From Macrobrachium rosenbergii (Eukaryota > Arthropoda > Malacostraca > Decapoda > Palaemonidae): a DNA stretch of 64,000 bases. Made by a program: the position numbers and the translations under genes. The notes beneath the pieces are model-generated. The model had not been told where the DNA came from, did no database searches, and saw only the letters and a program-made list of their open reading frames with translations. The stretch is taken from NCBI RefSeq assembly GCF_040412425.1, contig NC_089782.1:27435780-27499779 (forward strand). Direction: 5' to 3'. How positions within the stretch are numbered: the stretch's first letter is position 1; every line of letters starts with the position of its first letter. Below are positions 35,271 through 48,699 of this stretch, piece after piece.

Positions 35271-37280
35271 GGCTGGTTGCTGACTGGCGGTTGCTTCAAC
35301 TTAAGGCCCACCAGCCATGGATGGGTGCTGGGCATCTACTTTGGGTCAGGGACATGGTGGTGTCTTGGCCCTGAGATGCTGGTGCCTGTTCACAGGTGGG
35401 TGGACCAGTTGGAGGTGGTTTCCGGTTTACAGCTTGCTGAGCCATCAGGTGTGGGATGGTGCTGGCATCTGCTGGGGCCAGACATGGTGGTTGTCTGCCC
35501 TGGGAGGATAGTACCAAGTTGGCTGGTGTGGACGGTGAGCTGACTGGCAGTCAGGTTGTTACCAGTTTTCAGTTTGCCGTGAGCCATCAAATGCCGGGAT
35601 GGGTGCTAGCATTACCGGGGTATGATGGTGGGGTCTTGGTCTCTGGGGATGCTGCAGTTTGTTTGCAGCTGGTGGACTGGCTGGAGCTGACTGGTATTGC
35701 TACAGTTTACACCTTGCTGACCCATCATGGATGGGTGCTGGCATCTGGCGGGGGCCGGACATGGTGGGGTCTGGCCCTGGGGGATGCTGGTGCCTGTTCA
35801 CAGCTGGGTGGACTGGCTGGAGGTGGCTTCAGTTTACAGCTTGCTGACCCATCAGCCGTGGATGGGTGCTGGCATCTGCTGGGGTCAGGACATGGCGGGT
35901 GTCTTGTCCCTGGGAGACGCTAGTACTTGTTCACAGCTGGGTGACTGGCTGGAGGTGGCTTCAGTTTAAAGCTGGCCCATCAGCCGTGGATGGGTGCTGG
36001 CATCTGCTGGGGGTCAGGACATGGTCCTTGTCCCTGGGAGATTACTTGTTCAGCTTGCTGTTTACAGCTTGCTGACCCATCAGCCGTGGATGGGTGCTGG
36101 CATCTGCTGGGGTCAGGACATGGTGGGTGTCTTGTCCCTGGGAGACGCTAGTACTTGTTCACAGCTGGGTGGACTGGCTGGAGCTGACTGGACCCATCAG
36201 TTCTGGCATTCCTTGTCCCTGGGAGACGCTAGTTACAGCTGGGTGCTGAGCCAGTTTAAAGCAGCCGTGGATGGGTGCTGGCATCTGCTGGGGTCAGGAC
36301 ATGGCGGGTGTCTTGTCCCTGGGAGACGCTTAGTACTTGTTCACAGCTGGGTGGACTGGCTGGAGGTGGCTTCCAGTTTACAGCTTGCTGACCCATCAGC
36401 CGTGGATGGGTGCTGGCATCTGCTGGGGTCAGGACATGGCGGTGTCTTGTCCCTGGGAGACGCTAGTACTTGTTCACAGCTGGGTGGACTGGCTGGAGGT
36501 GACTTCCAGTTTACAGCTTGCTGACCCATCAGCCGTGGATGGGTGCTGGCATCTGCTGGGGGTCAGGACATGGCGGGTGTCTTGTCCCTGGGAGACGCTA
36601 GTACTTGTTCACAGGTGGGTGGACTGGCTGGAGGTGGCTTCCAGTTTAAAGCTTGCTGACCCATCAGCCGTGGATGGGTGCTGGCATCTGCTGGGGTCAG
36701 GACATGGCGGGTGTCTTGTCCCTGGGAGACGCTAGTACTTGTTCACAGCTGGGTGGACTGGCTGGAGGTGACTTCCAGTTTACAGCTTGCTGACCCATCA
36801 GCCGTGGATGGGTGCTGGCATCTGCTGGGGTCAGGACATGGCGGGTGTCTTGTCCCTGGGAGACGCTAGTACTTGTTCACAGCTGGGTGGACTGGCTGGA
36901 GGTGGCTTCCAGTTTAAAGCTTGCTGACCCATCAGCCGTGGATGGGTGCTGGCATCTGCTGGGGTCAGGACATGGCGGGTGTCTTGTCCCTGGGAGACGC
37001 TAGTACTTGTTCACAGCTGGGTGGACTGGCTGGAGGTGGCTTCCAGTTTACAGCTTGCTGACCCATCAGCCGTGGATGGGTGCTGGCATCTGCTGGGGTC
37101 AGGACATGGCGGGTGTCTTGTCCCTGGGAGACGCTAGTACTTGTTCACAGGTGGGTGGACTGGCTGAGGTGGCTTCCAGTTTACAGCTTGCTGACCCATC
37201 AGCCATGGATGGGTGCTGGCATCTGCTGGGGTCAGGACATGGCGGGTGTCTTGTCCCTGGGAGACGCTAGTACTTGTTCA
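35271..37280 (+). repeat. Satellite block 5: degenerate start, then near-perfect 134-bp units
   Basis: About 500 bp of irregular repeat is followed from 35.8 kb by homogeneous CATGGCGGG units. From 36.4 to 37.26 kb successive units are almost identical at exact 134-bp spacing, apart from CAGCTGGG/CAGGTGGG and TTTACAG/TTTAAAG alternatives. This is the clearest place to read the consensus. Confidence 0.9.
36659..36679 (+). repeat. Hairpin-forming inverted repeat of the satellite unit (representative)
   Basis: ACCCATC (36,659-36,665), loop AGCCGTG, GATGGGT (36,673-36,679): a perfect 7-bp stem with a 7-nt loop. It recurs once per full 134-bp unit. The GCCATGG and GCTGTGG variants change only the loop; the GAGCC variant weakens the stem. 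The half-length units of block 3 lack it. Confidence 0.85.
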
Positions 37281-38540
37281 CAGCTGGGTGGACTGGTTGA
37301 GATACTTGGGGTTGCTTTCCAGTTTGCCACTTACTGACACATCAGCTGTTTGTGAGTGTGCATCTGCTGGGGTCAGACAGGTGTCTTGGCCCTGACGGAT
37401 GCTGGTTCCTGTTTGCAGCTGGGTAGAGTGGTTGAGGACTTCGTGGTTGCTTCTCCAGTTTGTCGTGCCAGTTGACTGATCAGTTGTGGCCGGGCAAGCT
37501 GGCATCTGATGCGGCCAGGACATGGTGGGTGTCTTGTCCATGGCGGATGCTGATGCTTGTTCACAGCTGGGTGGACTGGTTGGAGATACTTGGGGGCTGC
37601 TTCCAGTTTGCCACTTACTGACCACATCAGCTGTGTGTGGGAGCAGGCGTCTGCTGGGGTCAGGACATGGTGGGTGTCTTGGCCCTGGGGATGCTGGTGC
37701 CGTTCACAGCTGGGTGGAGCTTGAGGTGACTGGGGCTGAGTTTGCCACTTACCGGACCCATCAGCTGTGTGTGTGTATACTGGCATCTGTTGGGGTCATA
37801 ACATGGTGGGTGTCTTGCCTGATGGATGCTGGTGCCAGCTACAGCTGGGTCAGGTGGGTGGGAGGCGACTGGGGTTTGCTTCCAGATTGCCACTTGCTGA
37901 ATGATCAGTTGTGTGGGTGCTGGCATCTGCTGGGGCCAAGACATGGTGGGTGTCTTGTCCCTGGCAGATGCTGGTACTTGTTCACAGCTGGGTGGACTGG
38001 CTGGAGCTGCTTGGGGTTGCTTCCAGTTTGCCACTTACTAACCCATCAGCCGCGGATGGGTGCTGGCATCTGCTGGGGTCAGGACATGGCGGTGTCTTGG
38101 CCCTGGGGATGCTGGTTCCTGTTTGCAGATGGGTAGAGTGGTTGGAGGTGACTGGTGGTTGCTTCCAGTTTTTCGCTTGTTGACCCATCAGTTGGTCTGG
38201 GTGCTGGCATCTGATGGGGTCAGGACATGGTGGGTGTCTCCCTGTTTTTTGGTGGATGCTGGTTCTTGTTCACAGCTGGGTGGACTGGTTGGAGATGAGG
38301 GGTTGCTTCCAATTTTCCACTTACTGACACATCAGCTCGTGGATGGGTGCTGGCATCTGCTGGGGTCAGGACATGGTGGGTGTCTTGGCCCTGGGGAGCT
38401 GATTCTTGTTTGCAGCTGGGTGAGTGGTTGAGGTGACTGGCATGCTTCCAGTTTAAAGCTTGCTGACCCATCAGTTGGTCTGGGTGCTGGCATCTGCTGG
38501 GGTCAGGACATGGCGGGTGTCTTGTCCCTGGGAGATGCTG
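37281..38540 (+). repeat. Satellite block 6: dimeric higher-order repeat
   Basis: Two diverged unit types alternate. One has TTGTCC, TTGTTCACAG, GACTGGTTGGAGAT and CCACTTACTGACACATCAG; the other has TTGGCCCTG, TGTTTGCAG, GAGTGGTTG. CTTACTGAC-type words lie at 37,330, 37,614, 38,034 and 38,320 (spacings 284, 420, 286), and GTTGGTCTGGGTGCTGG at 38,191 and 38,474 (283), fitting a ~285-bp dimer. Confidence 0.75.
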
Positions 38541-41500
38541 TGCTTGTTCACAGCTGGGTGGCCTGGTTGAGGTACCTGGTGGCTGCTTCCAGTTTACCAG
38601 CTTGCTGACCCATCAGCTGTGGATGGGTGCTGGCATCTGCTGGGGTCAGGACATGGCGGGTGTCTTGTCCCTGATGGATGCTGGTGCTTGTTCACAGGTG
38701 GGTGGACTGGCTGGTGACTGGGGTGGCTTCCAGTTTACAACTTGCTGACCCATCAGCTGTGATGGGTGCTGGCATCTGTTGGGGCCAGGACATGGTGGGT
38801 GTCTTGGCCCTGGGGATGACGTGCCTGTTTGCAGCTGGGTGGAGTGGTTGGAGGCGACTGGGGTTTGCTTCCAGATTGCAGCATACTGAATGATCAGTTG
38901 TGTCATGGGTGCTGGCATCTGCTGGGGTCAGGACATGGTGGGTGTCTTGTCCCTGGGGGACGCTAGTACTTGTTCACAGCTGGGTGGACTGGCTGGAGGT
39001 TGCTTCCAGTTTACAGCTTGCTAACCCATCAGCTTTTTGTGGGTGCTGGCATCTGCTGGGGTCAGGACATGGTGGGTGTCTTGGCCTGATGGATGCTGCT
39101 TGTTTGCAGCTGGGTGGACTGGCTGGGGGTGGCTTCCAGTTGCCAGTTTTCTAGTTGACCCATCAGCCGTTGATGGGTGCTGGCATCTGCTGGGGTCAGG
39201 ACATGGTGGGTGTCTTGGCCTGTGGATCTTGCCCGGCCAGATGGGTGGATTTGGTTGGACGACTGGGGTTGCCAGTTTGCAGCTTGTTCATCAGCTGGGA
39301 TGGACTGGCATCTGGCTGGACATGGTGGGTGTCTTGGCCAGATTTACAAGCTGGGTGGACTGAGATGGGGGTTGCTACCATCAGCCCATCAGCTTTGGAT
39401 GGGTGCTGGCATCTGCTGGGGTCAGGACATGGTGGGTGTCTTGTCCCTGGGGATGCTGGTACCTGTTCACAGCTGGAGTGGTTGGAGGTGACTGAGGGTT
39501 GCTTCCAGTTTTTGCTTGCTGACCCATCAGGTTGTGGATGGGTGCTGGCATCTGATGGGGTCAGGACATGGTGGGTGTCTTGTTTATGGGAGATGCTGGT
39601 ACTTGTTCACAGCTGGGTGAACTGGTGGAGATGGCTGGTGGTTGCTTCCAGTTTTCCACTGCTGACCCATCAGCTTTGGGATGGGTGCTGGCATCTGCTG
39701 GGGTCAGGACATGGTGGGTGTCTTGGCCCTGGGGGATGCTGGTACTTGTTTGCAGCTGGGTGGACTGGCTGACTGGTGGTTTCCAGTTTATCAGCTTGCT
39801 GACCCATCAGTCCATGGCGGATGGTGCTTGTTCTGGCTGCAGTGGCTGGTCTGCTGATGGGTGCTGGCATCTGCTAGGGTGAGGACATGGTGGGTGTCTT
39901 GTCCTGGGGAGACGCTGGTACTTGTTCACAGCTGGGTGGACTGGCTGGAGGGTGCTAGCTTCAGTTTACAGCTTGCTGACCCATCAGCCGTGGATGGGTG
40001 CTGGCATCTGCTGGGGTCAGGACATGGTGGGTGTCTTGTCCCTGGGGGATGCTGGTACTTGTTCACAGCTGGGTGGACTGGTTGGAGGTGGTTGCTTCCA
40101 GTTTTCAAGCTTGCTGACCCATCAGCCGTGGATGGGTGCTGGCATCTGCTGGGGTCAGGACATGGTGGGTGTCTTGTCCCTGGGGATGCTGGTGCCTGTT
40201 CACAGCTGGGTGGACTGGTAGGAGGTGACTGGGGTTTAAAGCTTGCTGACCCATCAGCCGTGGATGGGTGCTGGCATCTGCTGGGGTCAGGACATGGTGG
40301 GTGTCTTGTCCCTGGGAGACTGCTGGTGGACTTGTTCACAGGTGGGTGGACTGGCTGGAGGACTGGGGTTGCTTCCAGTTTTGGGAGTACCTGGCTTGCT
40401 GACCCATCAGCCATGGATGGGTGCTGGCATCTGCTGGGGTCAGGACATGGTGGGTGTCTTGTCCCTGGGGATGCTGGCTGTGCTTGTTCCCAGCCAGGTG
40501 GACTGTTTGGAGGTGACTTCCAGTTGCTTCCAGTTTTCAATTTGCTGACCCATCAGCTGTGGGGGTGCTGGCACTGCTGGGGTCAGGACATGGTGGGTGT
40601 CTTGGCCCTGGGGATGCTGGTGCTTGTTCAAAGCTGGGTGGACTGGTTGGAGTGACCATCAAGTTTTTCACTTGCTGACCCATCAGCTGTGGATGGGTGC
40701 TGGCATCTGCTGGGGTCAGGACATGGCGGGTGTCTTGTCCCTGGGAGATGCTAGTGGCTTGTTCACAGCTGGGTGGACTGGCTGGGTGTGGCTTGCAGTT
40801 TGCAGCTTGCTGACCCATCAGCCGTGGATGGGTGCTGGCATCTGCTGGGGTGAGGACATCTGTCTTGTCCCTGGGGAGGAACTGGTGCTTGTCTTGTTCA
40901 CAGGGATGGGTGGTCTTGTTCTGGCTGGGTGGTGACTGGCAGGTTGAATGTTGCCAGTTTACAACTTGCTGACCCATCAGCCGTGGATGGGTGCTGGCAT
41001 CTGCTGGGGTCAGGACATGGTGGGTGTCTTGTCCCTGGGGATGCTGGTACTTGTTCACAGATGGGTGGACTGGCTGGAGGTGACTGGTGGTTGGCTTCCA
41101 GTTTAAAGCTTGCTGACCCATCAGCCGTGGATGGGTGCTGGCATCTGCTGGGGTCAGGACATGGTGGGTGTCTTGGCCTGGGAGATGCTGGTGCCTGTTT
41201 GCAGTACTTTGGAGTTCACAGGTGGGTGGACTGGCCATCAGGAGCACCTGTGGACATGGTGGGTGTCTTCCCAGTTTCAGCTGGGTGGACCCATCAGCCA
41301 TGCCTGATGGGTGCTGGTTCAGGGCTGGGGTCAGGACATTTGCTTAGTGGGTGTCTTGTCTTGGGAGGCGTATGCTGGTGCTTGTTCCTCAGCTGGTTGG
41401 ACTGGCTGGAGGTGGCTTCCAGTTTAACTTGCTGACCCATCAGCCGTGGATGGGTGCTGGCATCTGCTGGGGGTCAGGACATGGCGGGTGTCTTGTCCCT

Positions 41501-44500
41501 GGGAGGTGCTAGTACTTGTTCACAGCTGGGTGGACTGGCTGGAGGTGGCTTCCAGTTTTCCAGTTTTCAACTTGCTGACCCATCAGCCGTGGATGGGTGC
41601 TGGCATCTGCTGGGGTCAGGACATGGCGGGTGTCTTGTCCCTGGGGATGCTGGTGCGCTAGTTCTTGTTCACAGCTGGGTGGACTGGCTGGAGGTGGCTT
41701 CCAGTTTACAACTTGCTGACCCATCAGCCGTGATGGGTGCTGGCATCTGCTGGGGTCAGGACATGGCGGGTGTCTTGTCCCTGGGGGACGCTGGTACTTG
41801 TTCACAGATGGGTGGACTGGCTGAGGTGACTGGTTTACAGCTTGCTGACCCATCAGCCGTGGATGGGTGCTGGCATCTGCTGGGGTCAGGACATGGTGGG
41901 TGTCTTGTCCCTGGGAGATGCTAGTACTTGTTCACAGCTGGGTGGACTGGCTGGAAGTGGCTTCAGTTTAAAGCTTGCTGACCCATCAGCCGTTGGATGG
42001 GTGCTGGCATCTGCTGGGGTCAGGACATGGCGGGTGTCTTGTCCCTGGGGATGCTAGTACTTGTTCACAGGTGGGTGGACTGGTTGGAGGACCTGGCTTC
42101 CAGTTTACAGCTTGCTGACCCATCAGCCGTGGATGGGTGCTGGCATCTGCTGGGAGTCAGGACATGGTGGGTGTCTTGTCCCTGGGAGACGCTGTTTGCA
42201 GTGGGTGGACTTGTTCACAGCTGGGTGGACTGGCTGGATCTGGTGGTTCGCCAGCACTTGTCACAGTTTGACTGGTGGTTGCTACCAGTTTTCAACTTGC
42301 TGACCCATCAGCCGTGGATGGGTGCTGGCATCTGCTGGGGTCAGGACATGGTGGGTGTCTTGTCCCTGGGAGATGCTAGTACTTGTTCACAGCTGGGTGG
42401 ACTGGCTGAGGTGGCTTCCAGTTTAAAGCTTGCTGACCCATCAGCCGTGGATGGGTGCTGGCATCTGCTGGGGTCAGGACATGGTGGGTGTCTTGTCCCT
42501 GGGGGGACGCTGTGGATGCCAGTACTGGTTCACAGCTGGGTGACTGGCTGGTTGTGGCTTCCAGTTTAAAGCTTGCTGACCCATCAGCCGTGGATGGGTG
42601 CTGGCATCTGCTGGGGTCAGGACATGGTGGGTGTCTTGTCCCTGCTGACTCACAGGTGGGTTCTGGCTGGAGGTCCAGTTTACAGCTTGCTGAGCCATCA
42701 GCCGTACCAGATGGGTGGGTGCTGGCATCTGCTGGGGTCAGGACATGGTGGGTGTCTTGTCCCTGGGAGACGCTAGTACTTGTTCACAGCTGGGTGGACT
42801 GGCTGGAGGTGGTGGTTGCTTCCAGTTTACAGCTTGCTGACCCATCAGCCGTGGATGGGTGCTGGCATCTGCTGGGGTCAGGACATGGTGGGTGTCTTGT
42901 CCCTGGGAGACGCTAGTACTTGTTCACAGCTGGGTGGACTGGCTGGAGGTGGCTTGCTTCCAGTTTACAGCTTGCTGACCCATCAGCCGTGGATGGGTGC
43001 TGGCATCTGCTGGGGTCAGGACTGGGTGTCTTGTCCCTGGGGATGCTGGTTCTTGTTCACAGCTGGGTGGACTGGCTGGAGATGACTGGTGGTTTACAGC
43101 TTGCCAGTTTTCCGGACTGGGTGCTGGCATCTGGATGGGGTCAGGACATGGGGGTGGGTGTCTTGTCCTGGGAGATGCTGAGTACTTGTTCACAGCTGGG
43201 TGGACTGGCTGGGTGGCTTCCAGTTTAAAGCTTGCTGACCCATCAGCCGTGGATGGGTGCTGGCATCTGCTGGGGTGAGGACATGGTGGGTGTCTTGTCC
43301 CTGGGAGACGCTGGTACTTGTTCACAGCTGGGTGGACTGGCTGGAGCTGACTGGAGGTCCTTCCAGTTTACAGCTTGCTGACCCATCAAGCCGTGGATGG
43401 GTGCTGGCATCTGCTGGGGTCAGGACATGGTGGGTGTCTTGTCCCTGGGAGATGCTAGTACTTGTTCACAGCTGGGTGGACTGGCTGGAGGTGACTGGCG
43501 GCTTGATACCAGTTTAAAGCTTGCTGACCCACCAGCCGTGGATGGGTGCTGGCATCTGCTGGGGTGAGGACATGGTGGTGTCTTGTCCCTGGGGATGCTA
43601 GTACTTGTTCACAGCTGGGTGGACTCTTGTCTGGGAGCTGACTGGCAGTTGCTTCAGTTTACAGCTTGCTGAGCCATCAGCCGTGGATGGGTGCTGGCAT
43701 CTGCTGGGGTCAGGACATGGTGGGTGTCTTGTCCCTGGGAGACGCTAGTACTTGTTCACAGCTGGGTGGACTGGCTGGAGCTGACTGGTGGTTGCTTCCA
43801 GTTTACAGCTTGCTGACCCATCAGCCGTGGATGGGTGCTGGCATCTGCTGGGGTCAGGACATGGTGGGTGTCTTGTCCCTGGGAGGCGCTAGTACTTGTT
43901 CACAGCTGGGTGGACTGGCTGGAGGTGGCTTCAGTTTACAAAGCTTGCTGACCCATCAGCCATGGATGGGTGCTGGCATCTGCTGGGGTCAGGACATGGT
44001 GGGTGTCTTGTCCTGGGAGGACGCTGGTACTTGTTCACAGCTGGGTGGACTGGCTGGAGGTGGCTTCCAGTTTACAGCTTGCTGACCCATCAGCCGTGGA
44101 TGGGTGCTGGCATCTGCTGGGGTCAGGACATGGTGGGTGTCTTGTCCCTGGGAGACGCTAGTACTTGTTCACAGCTGGGTGGACTGGCTGGAGTGTTTGG
44201 CAGCTTGCTGACCCAGTTTATCTACTGGGTCTGGTGCTGAGACCATCAGCCGTGGATGGATGTGGTGCTGGCATCTGCTGGGGTCAGGACATGGTGGGGT
44301 CTTGTCCCTGGGAGACGCTAGTACTTGTTCACAGCTGGGTGGACTGGCTGGAGCTGACTGGCTTCCAGTTTAAAGCTTGCTGACCCATCAGCCGTGGATG
44401 GGTGCTGGCATCTGCTGGGGTCAGGACATGGGTGGTGTCTTGTCCCTGGGAGACGCTAGTACTTGTTTGCAGATGGAGTGGGCCAGCACTGGCTGGAGGA

Positions 44501-47500
44501 CTGGGTTGCAGTTTAAACTTGCTGACCCATCAGCCGTGGATGGGTGCTGGCATCTGCTGGGGTCAGGACATGGTGGGTGTCTTGTCCCTGGGAGATGCTA
44601 GTACTTGTTCACAGATGGGTGGACTGGCTGGAGGACTGGCTTCCAGTTTAAAGCTTGCTGACCCATCAGCCGTGGATGGGTGCTGGCATCTGCTGGGGTG
44701 AGGACATGGCGGTGTCTTGTCCCTGGGGAGGCGCTAGTACTTGTTCACAGATGGGTGGACTAGCTGGAGGTGACTGGTGGTTGCCTTCCAGTTTACAGCT
44801 TGCTGACCCATCAGCCGTGGATGGGTGCTGGCATCTGCTGGGGTCAGGACATGGTGGGTGTCTTGTTCCCTGGGAGACGCTGGTGCTTGTTCACAGGTGG
44901 GTGGACTGGCTGGAGGACTGGCTTGCTTCCAGTTTAAAACTTGCTGACCCATCAGCCGTGGATGGGTGCTGGCATCTGCTGGGTCAGGACATGGCGGGTG
45001 TCTTGTCCCTGGGAGATGCTAGTACTTGTTCACAGCTGGGTGGACTGGCTGGAGGACTGGTTCCTTCCAGTTTAAAACTTGCTGACCCATCAGCCGTGGA
45101 TGGGTGCTGGCATCTGCTGGGGTCCTTCCAGGGACATGGCGGGTGTCTTGTCCCCAGGGAGATGCTGGTGCTTGTTCACAGGTGGGTGGGACTGGCTGGG
45201 TGTGGCAGTTCCTTCCAGTTTACAGCTTGCTGACCCATCAGCCGTGGATGGGTGCTGCATCTACTGGGGTCAGGACATGGTGGGTGTCTTGTCCTGGGAG
45301 ACGCTAGTACTTGTTCACAGCTGGGTGGACTGGCTGGAGGTGACTGGCAGTTCTTCCAGTTTAAAGCTTGCTGACCCATCAGCCGTGGATGGGTGCTGGC
45401 ATCTGCTGGGGTCAGGACATGGTGGGTGTCTTGTCCCTGGGAGACGCTAGTACTTGTTCACAGCTGGGTGGACTGGCTGGAGCTGACTGGCAGTTCCTTC
45501 CAGTTTACAGCTTGCTGAGCCATCAGCCGTAGATGGGTGCTGGCATCTGCTGGGGTCAGGACATGGCGGGTGTCTTGTCCCTGGGAGACGCTAGTACTTG
45601 TTCACAGCTGGGTGGACTGGCTGGAGGTGGCTTCCAGTTTAAAGCTTGCTGACCCATCAGCCGTGGATGGGTGCTGGCATCTGCTGGGGTCAGGACATGG
45701 CGGGTGTCTTGTCCCTGGGAGACGCTAGTACTTGTTCACAGGTGGGTGGACTGGCTGCTGACTGGCAGTTCCTTCCAGTTTACAGCTTGCTGAGCCCATC
45801 AGCCGTGGATGGGTGCTGGCATCTGCTGGGGTCAGGACATGGCGGGTGTCTTGTCCCTGGGAGACGCTAGTACTTGTTCACAGCTGGGTGGACTGGCTGG
45901 AGACGCTGACTGGCAGTTGGCTTCCAGTTTACAGCTTGCCGACCCATCAGCCGTGGATGGGTGCTGGCATCTGCTGGGGTCAGGACATGGCGGGTGTCTT
46001 GTCCCTGGGAGACGCTAGTACTTGTTCACAGCTGGGTGGAGCTGGCTGGAGTTGGTTTACAGCTTGCTGACCCATCAGTTTAAATGGTGGGTGTCTGACC
46101 CATCAGCCAGGGGATGGGGATCTGGCTGAGCTGACTGGCAGCTTGGTGCTGAGTGGTCTGCCGGGATGGGTGCTGGCATCTGCTGGGGTCAGGACATGGT
46201 GGTGTCTTGTCCCTGGGGGGACGCTAGTACTTGTTCACAGCTGGGTGGACTGGCTGGAGCCAGACTGGCTTCCTTCCAGTTTACAGCTTGCTGACCCATC
46301 AGCCGTGGATGGGTGCTGGCATCTGCTGGGGTCAGGACATGGCGGGTGTCTTGTCCCTGGGAGACGCTAGTACTTGTTCACAGGTGGGTGGACTGGCTGG
46401 AGGTGGCTTCCAGTTTAAAGCTTGCTGACCCATCAGCCGTGGATGGGTGCTGGCATCTGCTGGGGTCAGGACATGGCCATGGTGTCTTGTCCCTGGGAGA
46501 CGCTAGTACTTGTTCACAGCTGGGTGGACTGGTTGAGCTGGGTGGGCTGAGTTGGTTCCAGTTTACAGCTTGCTGACCCATCAGCCGTGGATGGGTGCTG
46601 GCATCTGCTGGGGTCAGGACATGGTGGGTGTCTTGTCCCTGGGAGATGCTAGTACTTGTTCACAGCTGGGTGGACTGGCTGGAGGTGGTGGCCTTCAGTT
46701 TACAGCTTGCTGACCCATCAGCCGTGGATGGGTGCTGGCATCTGCTGGGTCAGGACATGGCGGGTGTCTTGTCCCTGGGAGACGCTGGAGTACTTGTTCA
46801 CAGCTGGGTGGACTGGCTGGAGGTGACTGGCAGTTCCTTCCAGTTTACAGCTTGCTGACCCATCAGCCGTGGATGGGTGCTGGCATCTGCTGGGGTCAGG
46901 ACATGGCGGGTGTCTTGTCCCTGGGAGACGCTGGTACTTGTTCACAGCTGGGTGGACTGGCTGGAGGTGGCTTCCTTCCAGTTTACAGCTGACCCATCAG
47001 CCGTGGATGGGTGCTGGCATCTGCTGGGGTCAGGACATGGCGGGTGTCTTCTCCCTGGAGATGCTAGTACTTGTTCACAGCTGGGTGGACTGGCTGGAGG
47101 TGGCTTTCTTCCAGTTTACAGCTTGTTGACCCATCAGCCGTGGATGGAGTGCTGGCATCTGCTGGGGTCAGGACATGGCGGTGTCTTGTCCCTGGGAGAC
47201 GCTGGTAGTACTTGTTCACAGCTGGGTGGACTGGCTGGAGCTGACTGGCTTCCTGCTGTGTCAGGACAGTTTACAGCTTGCTGACCCATCAGCCGTGGAT
47301 GGGTGCTGGCATCTGCTGGGGTCAGGACATGGCGGGTGTCTTGTCCCTGGGAGACGCTAGTACTTGTTCACAGCTGGGTGGACTCAGCTGGAGGGTGACT
47401 GGTGGTTCCTTCCAGTTTACAGCTTGCTGACCATCAGCCGTGGATGGGTGCTGGCATCTGCTGGGGTCAGGACATGGCAGGTGTCTTGTCCCTGGGAGAC

Positions 47501-48699
47501 GCTGTCTTGTTCACAGGTGGGTGGACTGGACTGGGGCTTCCAGTTTACAACTTGCTGACCCATCAGCCATGGATGGGTGCTGGCATCTGCTGGGGTCCAG
47601 GACATGGGGTGTCTTGTCCCTGGGGGACGCTAGTACCTGTTCACAGCTGGGTGGACTGGCTGGAGGTGGCTGGCAGGTTTATATTCCAGTTTACAACTGA
47701 CCCATCAGCCGTGGATGGGTGCTGGCATCTGCTGGGGTCAGGACATGGCGGGTGTCTTGTCCCTGGGAGATGCTAGTACTTGTTCACAGCTGGGTGGACT
47801 GGCTGGAGAGTGGCTTCCAGTTTACAGCTTGCTGACCTATCAGCCATGGATGGGTGCTGGCATCTGGTTGGGTCAGGTGACATGGTGGGTGTCTTGGCCT
47901 GGGAGATGGTGGTACTTGTTCACAGCTGGGTGGACTGGCTGGAGCGACTGTGGCTTCCAGTTTGCAGCTTGCTGACCCATCAGCCGTGGATGGGTGCTGG
48001 CATCTGCTGGGGTCAGGACATGGTGGGTGTCTTCCAGTTTAAAAGCCCTGGGAGATGCTGGTCGTACTTGTTCACAGCTGGTGTGTGACTGGCTGGTTGG
48101 TGGCTTCAGTTTACAGCTTGCTGACCCATCAGCCATGGATGGGTGCTGGCATCTGCTGGGGTCAGGACATGGTGGGTGTCTTGTCCTGGGAGACGCTAGT
48201 GCTTGTTCACAGCTGGGTGGACTGGCTGGAGGTGGCTTCAGTTTACAGTTTGCTGACCCATCAGCCGTGGATGGGTGCTGGCATCTGCTGGGGTCAGGAC
48301 ATGGTCGGGTGTCTTGTCCTGGGAGACGCTAGTACTTGTTCACAGGTGGGTGGACTGGCTGGAGGTGGCTTCCAGTTTACAGCTTGCTGACCCATCAGCC
48401 ATGGATGGGTGCTGGCATCTGCTGGGGTCAGGACATGGTGGGTGTCTTGTCCCTGGGAGACGCTAGTACTTGTTCACAGCTGGGTGGACTGGCTGGAGCT
48501 GTGGCTTCCAGTTTACAGCTTGCTGACCCATCAGCCGTGGATGGGTGCTGGCATCTGCTGGGGTCAGGACATGGTGGGTGTCTTGTCCCTGGGAGACGCT
48601 AGTACTTGTTCACAGCTGGGTGGACTGGCTGAGGTGAGGTGGCTTCAGTTTTGCAGCTTGCTGACCCATCAGCCGTGGATGGTGCTGGCATCTGCTGGG
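38541..48699 (+). repeat. Satellite block 7: mixed units, mostly CATGGTGGG
   Basis: Units of 134-145 bp, many with an added GACTGG(T/G)GGTTG before CTTCCAG. GATGCT and GACGCT forms are mixed, and CATGGTGGG predominates except around 45.5-47.3 kb. Two irregular places are 41,190-41,400 and 46,060-46,170. Confidence 0.85.
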
